A stretch of 64,000 nucleotides of DNA from Acetomicrobium hydrogeniformans (GCA_016841745.1 JAENYO010000001.1:56799-120798), one strand, 5' to 3'. Positions 30,530 through 39,349 are shown, counted from the first letter of the stretch. Notes: generated by a model from the sequence alone, not told the origin. Numbers and translations: made by a program.

Positions 30530-30842
30530 ACTTAGCCATCACCTCTCCCGCAATCCAGGTAGCTGTTCCTTTAATTTGCCCCTGATGGCTATTCTTAAAG
30601 GACTTTGCTTTTGCCATGCCCTCTTTCACGATCTTTTCGGCTTCTTCTCCAGCCTGCTTTTCAACGCCAGAAAGCTGTTCTTTGTAAAGTCGGTAAGCCT
30701 TTTGTTTGGATTCCTTTCCATGCTTTTCCGCCTCATTACGTGCTTCTGCGATCATGCGGGCTGCTTCGCTCTTGGCATCCTTTAAAACCTTCTTTGCTTC
30801 TGTTTCAACCGCTTTAATCTCTTCCGCAATTCCGTTTGCCAT
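30516..30842 (-). CDS. V/A-type ATP synthase subunit G/H (peripheral stalk)
   Basis: 108 residues from ATG at 30842, which has GGGGGTGGAG in front; the longer track ORF starts close to the promoter. Nearly all helix and Ala/Glu/Lys rich (AEEIKAVETEAKKVLKDAKSEAARMIAEARNEAEK), a right-handed coiled-coil stalk partner of subunit E. First gene of the nine-gene operon. Confidence 0.88.
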   Translation of the reverse strand: MANGIAEEIKAVETEAKKVLKDAKSEAARMIAEARNEAEKHGKESKQKAYRLYKEQLSGVEKQAGEEAEKIVKEGMAKAKSFKNSHQGQIKGTATWIAGEVMAKYGRG

Positions 30843-30910
30843 TAGCTCCACCCCCTTCCACAGTGACAAGATAGTTTGGTTATACATGATTACTGAAAAA
30901 AGCCTGGCCT

Positions 30911-30939
30911 ATTCTAATACCCACAAAAATTTGTGTCAA
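30911..30939 (-). promoter_or_regulatory. Promoter of the V/A-ATPase operon
   Basis: Minus strand: TTGACA, 17-base spacer CAAATTTTTGTGGGTAT, TAGAAT. A perfect -35 and five-of-six -10. Predicted transcript start near 30904, about 60 bases before the G/H start codon. Confidence 0.8.
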
Positions 30940-31073
30940 ACTTAACAAACTGTTTAACATTCAAAAATACAATATAGAAAACATAACATTTTAGACATTT
31001 GGTATACATGGACTGTCAAATTCTCTGGATGATTAGTGATAACTTTCTCTCGGAATATTAAAAGGACATATAG

Positions 31074-31098
31074 AACTGAGGCCGGATAGGCCTCAGTT
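31074..31098 (-). terminator. Hairpin after tRNA-Gly
   Basis: ACTGAGGCC-TATCC-GGCCTCAGT (minus strand) followed by TCTATATG. Compact GC stem nine bases past the CCA end; the T tract is weak. Confidence 0.6.
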
Positions 31099-31106
31099 GT
31101 AAACAT

Positions 31107-31182
31107 TGGAGCGGACAACGGGATTCGAACCCGCGACCCTTAGCTTGGGAAGCTAATGCTCTACCAGCTGAGCTATGTCCGC
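31107..31182 (-). tRNA. tRNA-Gly (anticodon CCC)
   Basis: Folds cleanly: acceptor GCGGACA/TGTCCGC, D stem GCTC/GAGC, anticodon stem TTAGC/GCTAA around TTCCCAA, T arm GCGGG-TTCGAAT-CCCGT, U73 discriminator (normal for bacterial tRNA-Gly) and encoded CCA. Single tRNA with its own promoter. Confidence 0.96.
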
Positions 31183-31193
31183 ACTGCCTGGTC

Positions 31194-31223
31194 ATTATAT
31201 TATACGATTCAACATATTTGCAA
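31194..31223 (-). promoter_or_regulatory. Promoter of tRNA-Gly
   Basis: Minus strand TTGCAA, 18-base spacer, TATAAT, ending about 11 bases before the mature tRNA 5' end. A second overlapping TATAAT lies five bases upstream. Confidence 0.55.
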
Positions 31224-31225
31224 TA

Positions 31226-32653
31226 TCATTCAGCAATATTTGTTGATTTTGGAGAATATCTGCATATGGTTGTGACAGTTTCCACATGGCTTGTATGGGG
31301 AAACATATCAAAGGGTTTTACCTTTTGGAGAATATAATTACCTGAGGAAAAAAGCCTGGATATATCTCTGGCAAGGGTTGCCGGATTACAGGAGATATAT
31401 ATGATCCGTGAAGGGTTAAGTTCTTTAATAAGGTCAATAACCTGTTCAGCACATCCTGATCTTGGAGGATCAAGGACAACAATATCATGATTCTGATCTT
31501 TCAGTTTACCTGTTACATCCTCTACTTTCCCTTGAACTACACTCACATTTGAGAGCGAATTCCTTATAAGATTCTGTTTCATACTTTGAACCGAAGAAGG
31601 CCAGTCCTCTACTGCAGTAACATGGCGTGCTCTTGAAGCCAACATCGAAGTTAGCACTCCAACCCCGCTATACAGTTCCAGCACGGAATCAGTATCATTG
31701 ACCAAAGCTTCATCACATGAGTAGGAGAATAGATTCTCAGCCTGAAAAGTATTTATCTGAAAAAATGCAGTAGAAGTATATCGGAAAGAAAGACCTGCAA
31801 GACCTTCTGACAGGCTCTCCCTCCCAGCAATAAGCAATGTTTCCTCGCCCAGAATCACATTGTCTCTACGGGAATTAATATTACAGGTTATTCCCACAAG
31901 ACAAGGAGTTATTGCTTTTAGCTCATTTGCCAGATCTCTTATATTTTTCAGTTGAGCTCTGTTTGGTCTTTTTTTTAACACAAATGAAAGCAGCAATTCA
32001 GAAGAAGCAATACCCTTTCTTATAATAATATGGCGCACCATGCCTCCATGAGATGTTTCTGTGTATCCATGAAGACCCATGGATGGAAGAGCTTCAGATA
32101 CTGCTGAATACAGCACATCAATGTCCCTGTCGTTTACAAGGCAGGTATCAACAGGTACAACTTCATGAGTACCTTTGATAAAGAAACCTGTCTCTGTTCC
32201 TGTTGTTGTCTTTCGTACTGGAAATGAGGCCTTGTTTCTGTAGTTCCATACCAGAGGACTGGGGGCACACTCAGAAATAGGAGTTTCAGGTATTACATGG
32301 GCAATTTTTGCGATGGCCTCTCTAACAAGATTTGTTTTAATTTTCAACTGATATTGGTAGGAAGAATGCTGGAGCTGACAACCACCGCATTTCCCAAACC
32401 ATTTACAAGGGGGGGACACCCTCTCATGACTCTTTTCCAGGATAGATATCAACTGAGTCAGACCATAGTTCTTCTTTAATCTGATTATCTTAACCTCTAC
32501 CGTTTCCCCTGGTAGAGCAAAAGGGACAAAAAAAACAAATCCTTCATTGTTTCTCCCAACACCGCTACCATCGCTGCTGATTTTATCGATCTTCAATGTT
32601 ATAGTATCACCAATTTTTATATCCAAATTAACTACTCCTGACAAATTGGCCAT
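31226..32653 (-). CDS. 23S rRNA (uracil-5)-methyltransferase, RlmD/RumA family
   Basis: SAM-dependent m5U methyltransferase acting on 23S rRNA. N-terminal TRAM domain (IKIGDTITLKIDKISSDGSGVGR...VKIIRLKKNYG), iron-sulfur cysteines CKWFGKCGGCQLQH, SAM-binding VLELYSGVGVLTSMLA, and the catalytic motifs VLDPPRSGC and IYISCNPATLARDI. I place the start at the ATG at 32653 (MANLSGV, 475 residues): the track start at 32713 would lie within the terminator hairpin of the upstream kor genes. Paralogues of this family include RlmCD, RlmC and TrmA, so the exact uridine is not fixed by sequence. Confidence 0.9.
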   Translation of the reverse strand: MANLSGVVNLDIKIGDTITLKIDKISSDGSGVGRNNEGFVFFVPFALPGETVEVKIIRLKKNYGLTQLISILEKSHERVSPPCKWFGKCGGCQLQHSSYQYQLKIKTNLVREAIAKIAHVIPETPISECAPSPLVWNYRNKASFPVRKTTTGTETGFFIKGTHEVVPVDTCLVNDRDIDVLYSAVSEALPSMGLHGYTETSHGGMVRHIIIRKGIASSELLLSFVLKKRPNRAQLKNIRDLANELKAITPCLVGITCNINSRRDNVILGEETLLIAGRESLSEGLAGLSFRYTSTAFFQINTFQAENLFSYSCDEALVNDTDSVLELYSGVGVLTSMLASRARHVTAVEDWPSSVQSMKQNLIRNSLSNVSVVQGKVEDVTGKLKDQNHDIVVLDPPRSGCAEQVIDLIKELNPSRIIYISCNPATLARDISRLFSSGNYILQKVKPFDMFPHTSHVETVTTICRYSPKSTNIAE

Positions 32654-32678
32654 TTCAGAACCCCAGGCCCAGCTAAAG

Positions 32679-32716
32679 ATAAGGGGGAGAAAGCTGAAAG
32701 CCTCTCCCCCCATCTA
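32679..32716 (-). terminator. Terminator of the kor operon
   Basis: AGATGGGGGAGA and TCTCCCCCTTATC pair around GGCTTTCAGCTT (minus strand), 20 bases after the korC stop, then TTATCTTTAG. Overlaps the ORF-track N-terminus of the methyltransferase gene. Confidence 0.65.
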
Positions 32717-32735
32717 TAATACCATCCCTGATGAT

Positions 32736-33296
32736 TTAAAGATGTTGACTGTTTTTAAACATTCCGTATCCTTCTTCGTAGGCTCGAATATTCAGATCTT
32801 CAGTACCTTTAGGGACCGCTTGAAGAAGAGCTTTTTTTATTGAGTCAGGATTAAGGACACCATCAAGTTCCAGAACTCGTGCAACACATCCAAGAGCAAC
32901 CATGTTTGTTACTATCTCTCTTCCGAGCTTTTCTCTGGCTGTTCTGACAATTGGTAAATAGTACAGATTGGCATCTACCCTTGGGAGGGTGTTAACATAA
33001 TAGTCATCGCAGATAACACGGCCGTCCATTATTGTATCGCCAAGATATTCACAGGCCTGCTGGGTAAGGATTATCTGAAGATTAGGTGATATAACCTCTG
33101 GATAGTCGATAGGTTCAGTTGATATAATCACCTGTGCCTGGGATTTTCCACCTCTCGCTTCAGCCCCATATGACTGGGTCTGGGCAACATAAAGATCCTT
33201 TTCAAACAAAGCAGCTGCCTTTGCAGTTATTACTGCTGCAAGTATATTGCCCTGACCACCCGAACCTGCAAATCGAATTTCATAACGTTTATTCAT
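32736..33296 (-). CDS. korC: 2-oxoacid:ferredoxin oxidoreductase, gamma subunit (KorC)
   Basis: 186 residues with the gamma-subunit signature RFAGSGGQGNILAAVITAKAA and QTQSYGAEARGGKSQAQVII. Part of a four-subunit complex that oxidatively decarboxylates a 2-oxoacid with CoA, reducing ferredoxin. Four-base overlap with korB. Confidence 0.92.
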   Translation of the reverse strand: MNKRYEIRFAGSGGQGNILAAVITAKAAALFEKDLYVAQTQSYGAEARGGKSQAQVIISTEPIDYPEVISPNLQIILTQQACEYLGDTIMDGRVICDDYYVNTLPRVDANLYYLPIVRTAREKLGREIVTNMVALGCVARVLELDGVLNPDSIKKALLQAVPKGTEDLNIRAYEEGYGMFKNSQHL

Positions 33297-34117
33297 CTGG
33301 ATCCCCCCTTCAACCTATCTACCAATCTTGAATACTGCTCAGTATATTCAGGGGACTGAATATTCACAAACTCACCTGTAACATATTTTCCTGCAAGTTC
33401 TTCCTTCGACATTCCCTGAGCTTTGGCAAAAGGAACGGAAGCATCCTTGATTCTGTTAAGGTTATCAATGGGGGTCCTGAACTTATTTCTTCTACCAAAC
33501 TGAGTGTGACAGCTGGATATTATTTCTATAACAGAAAAACCTTTATGCTTTATACCATCGACAATCAACTTTTCACACTGTTTAGGATTAGCTATGGTAC
33601 TCCTTGCGATAAAGGTTGCCCCAGCACCTTCAGCCAGTCTGCATAAATCAAAAGAGGAATCGATAACTCCATATGGTGCAGTTGTGGCTATTGCTCCATG
33701 GGGAGTAGTAGGCGACGCCTGTCCTCCAGTCATACCATAAATATTGTTATTCATTACAATAGCTGTAATGTCAATATTTCTTCGACATGCATGAATAAAA
33801 TGATTACCTCCAATAGCAGAACAGTCACCATCACCCATTACGTCTACAACAGTCAGTTCAGGTCTGGCCATCTTGATACCTGTAGCATATGCGAGGGAAC
33901 GTCCATGGGTGGAATGGACAGTACATGCATTTATATATCCTGGCATTCTGCTTGAACAGCCTATGCCAGAAGCAATGACAGTTTCCTCGGGTTTCATATC
34001 AAGGTCAACGAAAGCTCTGAGCATCGCATGAAGAATAACCCCATGACCACATCCCGGACACCACATATGTGGGAAAAACTGGGTTCTTAGCCATTTCAGT
34101 ACTTCGGGATTAGGCAT
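33293..34117 (-). CDS. korB: 2-oxoacid:ferredoxin oxidoreductase, beta subunit (KorB)
   Basis: 274 residues, TPP-binding subunit: WCPGCGHGVILHAM, GIGCSSRMPGY, HGRSLAYATGIKMARPELTVVDVMGDGDCSAIGGNHF and MNNNIYGMTGGQ. The length and the H(S)THGR segment fit the 2-oxoglutarate (Kor) group better than pyruvate Por. Three bases after korA. Confidence 0.92.
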   Translation of the reverse strand: MPNPEVLKWLRTQFFPHMWCPGCGHGVILHAMLRAFVDLDMKPEETVIASGIGCSSRMPGYINACTVHSTHGRSLAYATGIKMARPELTVVDVMGDGDCSAIGGNHFIHACRRNIDITAIVMNNNIYGMTGGQASPTTPHGAIATTAPYGVIDSSFDLCRLAEGAGATFIARSTIANPKQCEKLIVDGIKHKGFSVIEIISSCHTQFGRRNKFRTPIDNLNRIKDASVPFAKAQGMSKEELAGKYVTGEFVNIQSPEYTEQYSRLVDRLKGGSR

Positions 34118-34119
34118 TG

Positions 34120-35253
34120 TTAAGCCACCTCCTGAATAGATTTAAATATTTCATCTGGAGTAAAGAGCTCGCCATTAACGAGACTTTTTCCAATAACTTT
34201 TGTTTTTCCATGCACTGCCCTTTCAACTTCAAGAACCATTTGTCCACAGTTAAGTTCTGGAACAATTATAATCTTTGATTTCTTGGCTATCTGGTATATC
34301 TCTTTATCTGGGAAGGGCCAAAGGGTAACAGGCCTGAAATGACCCACTTTAATACCTCTTCTCCTTGCCTCATTAACTGCCCTGATACTTGACCGGGCGA
34401 CAGTACCAAAGGAAAGGACAACGATCTCCGCATCATCTATTGCTAATGTTTCATATTCGACTATATCATCACGGAAACGGTTTATCTTGCGAACAAGCCT
34501 TTTAATATTTTTTTCCACTTCATCCTCCTTTGCGGAGGGAAAACCGAAATCATTATGGGTCAGACCGGTGACATGCCATCTGTAACCGTCTCCGAAAGAA
34601 GCCATAGCAGGAATATCGTCTTCCGGATCAGCAAGGTATGGAATGAATTTAGCTTTGTCAGTACATGGTCTTTTTCTTTCAACTATCTCATATGAACCTG
34701 CAGGGGGTATGACTACTTTTTCTCTCATATGCCCAAGAACCTCATCACTGAGAATCAAGACAGGTTGACGGTAACGCTCTGCCGCGTTGAAAGCCTTAAT
34801 GGCTATATCAAAGCATTCCTGAACAGAAGAAGGGGAGTAGGCAATAGTTCCATGATCTCCATGAGTTCCCCACCTCGCCTGCATAACATCCATCTGGCTT
34901 ATTTTTGTGGGAACACCAGTAGATGGACCTCCTCTCATAACATTAACAAGCACAAGAGGGATCTCTGCCATATAGGCAAGTCCAAGATTTTCCTGTTTAA
35001 GAGATATACCTGGACCCGATGAGGCAGTCATCGATTTTCTGCCTGCAATTGATCCACCGATGGTCGCTGCCATACTGGCTATTTCATCTTCCATCTGGAT
35101 AAACTTACCACCACGAAGAGGAAGTTCCTTTGCCATTTCTTCCATAACATCTGTAGAGGGAGTTATGGGATATCCAGCAAAAAAACTGCATCCGGCAGCA
35201 AGGGCACCTTGAGCCAGAGCCTGGTTCCCTTGCCAGAAAGCAACATCAGTCAT
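34120..35253 (-). CDS. korA: 2-oxoacid:ferredoxin oxidoreductase, alpha subunit (KorA)
   Basis: 377 residues: AGYPITPSTDVMEEMAKELP, MEDEIASMAATIGGSIAGRKSMTASSGPGISL, MRGGPSTGVPTKISQMDVMQARWGTHGDH, and C-terminal GHFRPVTLWPFPDKEI. The family alignment favours 2-oxoglutarate as substrate, giving succinyl-CoA and reduced ferredoxin; branched 2-oxoacids cannot be excluded. Eight-base overlap with korD. Confidence 0.92.
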   Translation of the reverse strand: MTDVAFWQGNQALAQGALAAGCSFFAGYPITPSTDVMEEMAKELPLRGGKFIQMEDEIASMAATIGGSIAGRKSMTASSGPGISLKQENLGLAYMAEIPLVLVNVMRGGPSTGVPTKISQMDVMQARWGTHGDHGTIAYSPSSVQECFDIAIKAFNAAERYRQPVLILSDEVLGHMREKVVIPPAGSYEIVERKRPCTDKAKFIPYLADPEDDIPAMASFGDGYRWHVTGLTHNDFGFPSAKEDEVEKNIKRLVRKINRFRDDIVEYETLAIDDAEIVVLSFGTVARSSIRAVNEARRRGIKVGHFRPVTLWPFPDKEIYQIAKKSKIIIVPELNCGQMVLEVERAVHGKTKVIGKSLVNGELFTPDEIFKSIQEVA

Positions 35254-35455
35254 TATTTAGGTCCTCCTTCACAGTAATTGCCAGGTCCGGGCAAATATTT
35301 TCACACTGCCTGCAACCGATACAATCATCTTGACGAGCAGCATATGACGTGAGTCTATCGTTCAATTCAAGGACTTTTTTGGGACAGATCTGGACACATA
35401 GGTTACACCCCTTGCACCAGCTGCCATTTACTATTACTTGAAATTTTTTGGCCAA
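35246..35455 (-). CDS. korD: 2-oxoacid:ferredoxin oxidoreductase, delta subunit (4Fe-4S ferredoxin, KorD)
   Basis: About 69 residues with two [4Fe-4S] motifs, CKGCNLCVQICP and CIGCRQCENICP. Accepts electrons in the Kor complex. The track start (TTG at 35476) includes the GGGGGTGGAG ribosome-binding sequence, so a TTG at 35455 is more likely; both are non-ATG. First gene of korDABC. Confidence 0.9.
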   Translation of the reverse strand: MAKKFQVIVNGSWCKGCNLCVQICPKKVLELNDRLTSYAARQDDCIGCRQCENICPDLAITVKEDLNND

Positions 35456-35476
35456 AACTCCACCCCCTGATAGCAA

Positions 35477-35734
35477 AATTCATTTATCCATTCTGTTTTT
35501 CGGACAAACGATGGTATTTTAAAATTTCTTAATAAGGATAAACGTATAATGCTTTTCTTACAAGCGTTATTTCTTAGAATACGATAATCAGTTAGTTGCA
35601 TTTTTAGTTTATCTGCTTTATTCAACTTGTATACTCTATTATGAACTGACTGAACAATATTCAATACTATGAGAAAGGTTTTCGTACTGATATTGAATCA
35701 TTAGCGGAGAACATCTGTTTAGATTAACTTCAAA
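35477..35734. other. Intergenic region upstream of korDABC
   Basis: AT-rich, no convincing gene. The track ORF at 35434-35664 overlaps korD and has no ribosome-binding site. A weak minus-strand promoter candidate is TTGTTC-N18-TATACA at 35628-35657. I see no recognisable riboswitch. Confidence 0.4.
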
Positions 35735-35774
35735 AAGAGCAGGTATGCTGTATATATACAGCATACCTGCTCTT
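35735..35774 (-). terminator. Perfect 40-base palindromic terminator after tsaB
   Basis: AAGAGCAGGTATGCTGTATA and its exact complement meet with no spare loop bases; minus strand continues TTTTTGAAG. Lies 54 bases past tsaB and separates it from the kor promoter region. Confidence 0.8.
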
Positions 35775-35828
35775 AAAATATCTCATAAGAGTTAAAGAGG
35801 AATGGGCATGTTGAAAACAGAACAGTCT

Positions 35829-36509
35829 CTACAAAAGAGATGCTTTTGGTTTCCCTATGTCAGGTTCTCTGCAATATCGGGCCTTTATTTCAGTAGGTTC
35901 TACCGACAGGTTTATTTTCTGAAAAGCCATTGATGCTACAGAACCGCCTGAGATCGAACAATGTCGGACCGTAAAAGCTTTATTCTTAAAAAGCTCTCTG
36001 CATCTTTCACTGTCTGGACTGACAAGGATTGGTGTTTTTTTGAGGTCATTGAGGAACTCTTCCAATATCGGGACTGAATATGCGTCAACGGGCAGCAATG
36101 ACACCGTCCTGTCATTCTCTATAGTATAGGCACCTGCATAAATTGTTTTTCTGCTTCCCCATATCAGGGGAACATTTACCATGTGACTACCAAGGCAGGA
36201 TCCATAAACGACTGCCTCGAGGGAACATATGGGTATCACTGGTACTCCTAGACCTTCTCCAAGAGCAGTAGCATAGGAAATACCCACCCTGATCCCGGTA
36301 AAGTATCCAGGCCCGACAGTAACAGCTATGCGGTCTATCATATTCAGATTAATATCAAAGAAATTCAGCAATTGTTCTGTGACAAGGGGTAGAGATGCTG
36401 ACTGCCCTCTTCCAAGATCAAGATTTATCTCACCTATGGGTTTCCCTTCTATAGCAATTCCCACATTTGTTTTCCTGGTACTGCAATCTATTCCAAGTAT
36501 GTATTTCAC
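35829..36509 (-). CDS. tsaB: tRNA threonylcarbamoyladenosine biosynthesis protein TsaB
   Basis: 226 residues, ASKHA-fold partner of TsaD in t6A37 synthesis on ANN-decoding tRNAs. N-terminal YILGIDCSTRKTNVGIA, RIAVTVGPGYFTGIRVGISYATALGEGLGVPVIPICSLEA is the TsaB signature. Starts inside tsaE (four-base overlap). No tsaD in the window. Confidence 0.92.
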   Translation of the reverse strand: MKYILGIDCSTRKTNVGIAIEGKPIGEINLDLGRGQSASLPLVTEQLLNFFDINLNMIDRIAVTVGPGYFTGIRVGISYATALGEGLGVPVIPICSLEAVVYGSCLGSHMVNVPLIWGSRKTIYAGAYTIENDRTVSLLPVDAYSVPILEEFLNDLKKTPILVSPDSERCRELFKNKAFTVRHCSISGGSVASMAFQKINLSVEPTEIKARYCREPDIGKPKASLL

Positions 36510-37027
36510 AGAAAGCCGATCTCCTTTTTTAATGTATCTATATAATCACTAAGTATCTTCGCTGCTTTTTCTCCTATGGCAGAAAAAGAAAAATACCGTG
36601 TCTCTTCTGTTCTTCCTAATGGAACATGATCATTACTATTTTTACAGGAGATATTTATTATCCAGAGATCTCTAGACGGAGTTTCTTCTAGTTTTTCTGC
36701 CCATTCGATTATCAGAAGGAAACCATAATCCAGGTAGGAATCCAGATCCAGCCCATTTTCATCTCCTCTTTCAAGTCTGTAAAGATCCACATGGGCAATA
36801 GGAATCCTGCCCTGATATTCATTTACAAGGGTAAATGAAGGGCTTCGAACTCCTTTCACCCCCATAACATTAGAAAGTCCACGAACAAAAACTGTTTTTC
36901 CAGCCCCAAGGTCTCCAGAGAGATGTATTGTAAGACCAGGATAAACAAACTCTGCAATCTTGCCAGCAAGGTCTATTGTTTCTTCTTCAGAAAAAGTAAT
37001 CAGAGAGTTATGAGAAGCAAAGATCAA
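36506..37027 (-). CDS. tsaE: tRNA threonylcarbamoyladenosine biosynthesis ATPase TsaE
   Basis: 173 residues with Walker A LSGDLGAGKTVFVRGL, SPSFTLVNEY and IAHVDLYRLE followed by the Walker-B-like IIEWAEKLE. ATPase that resets the TsaBD complex. Six bases after the nnr gene; the acpS-nnr-tsaE-tsaB order is common in bacteria. Confidence 0.94.
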   Translation of the reverse strand: MIFASHNSLITFSEEETIDLAGKIAEFVYPGLTIHLSGDLGAGKTVFVRGLSNVMGVKGVRSPSFTLVNEYQGRIPIAHVDLYRLERGDENGLDLDSYLDYGFLLIIEWAEKLEETPSRDLWIINISCKNSNDHVPLGRTEETRYFSFSAIGEKAAKILSDYIDTLKKEIGFL

Positions 37028-37033
37028 TAATTA

Positions 37034-38596
37034 TCAACCTTTCAGGGTACTCATAATGTCATTTGCTGAAAGTAATCTTAATCGATTCACTATTGCAGGA
37101 ATCCTGTCGGCCAGTTCTCTGGAAATTATTCCGTCCAGTCCTACAATCCCGGCAAGTTCGTCTCCTGCCCTGGCATGTAGCCACGCACCTGTGTATGCTG
37201 CCTCAAAGGGTTCAACACCTCCGGCCAGAAGGGATGAAATAATCCCGGATAACACATCTCCGGACCCAGGTATGGCTAGAGACTGATTGCCTCCCAATAT
37301 AACTGCAGTTCTAATCCCATCGTCAATAAGGGTATGGTAACCTTTGAGTAAAACCACACCCCATCTGGTTGCTAATTCTCTTACACATCCAAGTCTGTCT
37401 TTTGTTACAGTCCCTATATCAGTTCCAAGTAATCTGGACGCTTCGCCTTCGTGGGGAGTTAAAACCACATTTTCCCTCCGGAGCATTTCTCCCTCTATTT
37501 CAGACAGCGAGAATAAAGCATCCGCATCGAGAACTATCGGAGTGTTAACCTCATTCCATAACCTGGTTACAAGCCTCGTTGTTGACGGGTTTCGTCCAAG
37601 TCCAGGTCCTATCACCATTGAGTCAGACCTCTCTTCCAGAAGTTTTATACGGGGAAAAAGGGATTCCGTCAATATATCTGCTTCGTCAAATGAGAAACCC
37701 CACGTTATAACTTCTGGCAGAAAAGAAGATATAGTATTCTGCGCATCTATGGAAGAAAGTGTAAAAACCAGGCCAGCTCCGGTTCTGAGACAACCAAGAG
37801 CAGTCAGTGCAAGAGAACCCCTGTATTCAGGAGCACCACCAATAGCGGTAACATTTCCTCTCTGCCCTTTATGCATGTCCAGTGGCCTCTCCGGAAGATT
37901 TCTTCTTACATCACTTTCTGTAACACCTATTATCCTTGGCGGAACAACAAGGACTGTATCCTTAGGAACTCCTATATCTGCAACTTTAAGATTGCCTGAA
38001 TACCGTGCTGCTGGCATAAGCCCCAATCCTGTTTTAGGCGCAAGCATTGTAATGGTAAGTACCGATTTGATACAGGGAGAGTAGACTTGTCCGTTCAGTG
38101 GATCAATGCCACTTGGAATATCGACTGATACGACAGGCGTTTTAGGAGGAATCAGGGATATTATTCGGGCACATTCTCCACGGGGACAACCCTTGCTTCC
38201 AGTACCAAGCAATGCATCCACACATATATCACTTGAACATATCATTCCATGAATATCCTCATCCAGGATCTCAGAAGATGAATATATTTGAATACCCAGC
38301 GATTTCGCAACCTTGAAATTAATAGCAGAATCACCACTGAAAGAGGTCGTTGTTATAGCTGAAATTACTACAACATCTACCTTATTCCGCATAAGGTGTC
38401 TTGCCATAACAAGACCATCTCCCCCATTGTTGCCGGGGCCTACAAATATGCAGACAGATGATAAGTTGTATTCTTCCATCAATATATCTACAGCATTACG
38501 CCCTGCGTTCTCCATAAGAACCATACCTGGAATTCCAATGTCATCCATTGCTCTCCTATCAGCTTTTTTGATTGTTTGAGGATCGTAAAAATCCAT
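37034..38596 (-). CDS. nnr: Bifunctional NAD(P)H-hydrate epimerase / ADP-dependent dehydratase
   Basis: 520 residues from the ATG at 38596 (GGAGGTGTTCCAGA in front); the 37 extra residues of the track ORF are read from inside acpS. Residues about 1-215 are the YjeF-N/NnrE epimerase (GMVLMENAGRNAVDIL, VGPGNNGGDGLVMARHL); about 225-515 the NnrD dehydratase (HKGQRGNVTAIGG, MVIGPGLGRNPST, LTPHEGEASRLLG, LAIPGSGDVLSGIISSLLAGG). Repairs hydrated NAD(P)H. Overlaps acpS by 38 bases. Confidence 0.94.
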   Translation of the reverse strand: MDFYDPQTIKKADRRAMDDIGIPGMVLMENAGRNAVDILMEEYNLSSVCIFVGPGNNGGDGLVMARHLMRNKVDVVVISAITTTSFSGDSAINFKVAKSLGIQIYSSSEILDEDIHGMICSSDICVDALLGTGSKGCPRGECARIISLIPPKTPVVSVDIPSGIDPLNGQVYSPCIKSVLTITMLAPKTGLGLMPAARYSGNLKVADIGVPKDTVLVVPPRIIGVTESDVRRNLPERPLDMHKGQRGNVTAIGGAPEYRGSLALTALGCLRTGAGLVFTLSSIDAQNTISSFLPEVITWGFSFDEADILTESLFPRIKLLEERSDSMVIGPGLGRNPSTTRLVTRLWNEVNTPIVLDADALFSLSEIEGEMLRRENVVLTPHEGEASRLLGTDIGTVTKDRLGCVRELATRWGVVLLKGYHTLIDDGIRTAVILGGNQSLAIPGSGDVLSGIISSLLAGGVEPFEAAYTGAWLHARAGDELAGIVGLDGIISRELADRIPAIVNRLRLLSANDIMSTLKG

Positions 38597-38966
38597 TCTG
38601 GAACACCTCCAATACGACAAAAGCAGCTGAAAGACCACCCTCATGGCTGATACTGACATGTACTCTAAGTGGATCATTGGCTGATAGTAGGTCCTTAACC
38701 TTATCACTCAATTGCATTAAAGGACCTTGAGGCGTCCTTTCGACCCACACTCCTTGAAAGATTATTCTTGAGAGTCCTAATCCACTTGCTTTAGCAAATG
38801 CTTCCCTGGCCGCAAAGGAAGCAGCGTAATGCTGCGCCGGAAATAGCTTGGAGGATGCATAATCAATCTCTACGGGGTGAAAAACCCTTTGCACAAAATG
38901 AGAATTTTGTATAACCTTCTCCATTCTGGATATTTTACAAAGATCTATCCCGATGCCCATCAACAT
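38559..38966 (-). CDS. acpS: Holo-[acyl-carrier-protein] synthase AcpS
   Basis: 135 residues. Transfers phosphopantetheine from CoA to acyl carrier protein. Motifs MGIGIDLCKISRMEKV and FAAREAFAKASGLGL hold the Mg-binding Asp and Glu; VHVSISHEGGLSAAFVVLE follows. The track ORF begins 100 codons earlier, inside tRNA-Val; the real start is the ATG at 38966, eight bases after GAAGG. Confidence 0.93.
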   Translation of the reverse strand: MLMGIGIDLCKISRMEKVIQNSHFVQRVFHPVEIDYASSKLFPAQHYAASFAAREAFAKASGLGLSRIIFQGVWVERTPQGPLMQLSDKVKDLLSANDPLRVHVSISHEGGLSAAFVVLEVFQNGFLRSSNNQKS

Positions 38967-39051
38967 TGCTATCACCTTCTCTGAATAAATAATACTACTG
39001 TTCTCATCAACAGTATATTGGATATCAAACGATGTTTGAATAACATACAAA

Positions 39052-39083
39052 AAAGGGGATGTCATGTAAACGACATCCCCTTT
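39052..39083 (-). terminator. Terminator of tRNA-Val
   Basis: AAAGGGGATGTC-loop-GACATCCCCTTT then TTTTTTG on the minus strand, 15 bases past the CCA end. It separates tRNA-Val from acpS. Confidence 0.85.
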
Positions 39084-39097
39084 CAGATAGCTATTAA

Positions 39098-39172
39098 TGG
39101 TGGGTGGTACAGGAATCGAACCTGTGACCTCTTCCGCGTCAAGGAAGCGTTCTTCCTCTGAACTAACCACCC
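39098..39172 (-). tRNA. tRNA-Val (anticodon GAC)
   Basis: Acceptor GGGTGGT/ACCACCC, D stem GTTC/GAAC, anticodon stem CTTCC/GGAAG around TTGACGC, T arm ACAGG-TTCGATT-CCTGT, A73 and encoded CCA. Reads GUC (and GUU) valine codons. Confidence 0.95.
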
Positions 39173-39183
39173 AGTGCTGAGCA

Positions 39184-39212
39184 ATTGTACAATCAGGTTT
39201 TAGGCTTGTCAA
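39184..39212 (-). promoter_or_regulatory. Promoter of tRNA-Val
   Basis: Minus strand TTGACA, 17-base spacer AGCCTAAAACCTGATTG, TACAAT, ending about 12 bases before the mature 5' end of the tRNA. Confidence 0.8.
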
Positions 39213-39349
39213 CTTCTTTTGTCCTATAAAAAGAACAAAATTAGATTTACACTTCCATTCAAGCAATTATCCCAGTAATGTCTGAATTCACAAAACATTC
39301 GGGATACCTTTCAAAACCTGAACCCATATTACTTCAATCCAATTCCAAG

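Noticed and set aside
32654-32713. Extended N-terminus of the RlmD-family protein
   Set aside because: Falls in the terminator hairpin of the kor operon and lacks homology; the internal ATG has a better context.
35434-35664. 76-codon ORF upstream of korD
   Set aside because: Overlaps korD in another frame, Lys/Asn-rich, no start signal.
37344-38084. 246-codon plus-strand ORF opposite nnr
   Set aside because: Ser/Pro-rich antisense translation of a conserved enzyme.
38967-39266. N-terminal 100 residues of the acpS ORF
   Set aside because: Includes the translation of tRNA-Val (VTGSIPVPPT) and its terminator; AcpS homology starts at 38966.
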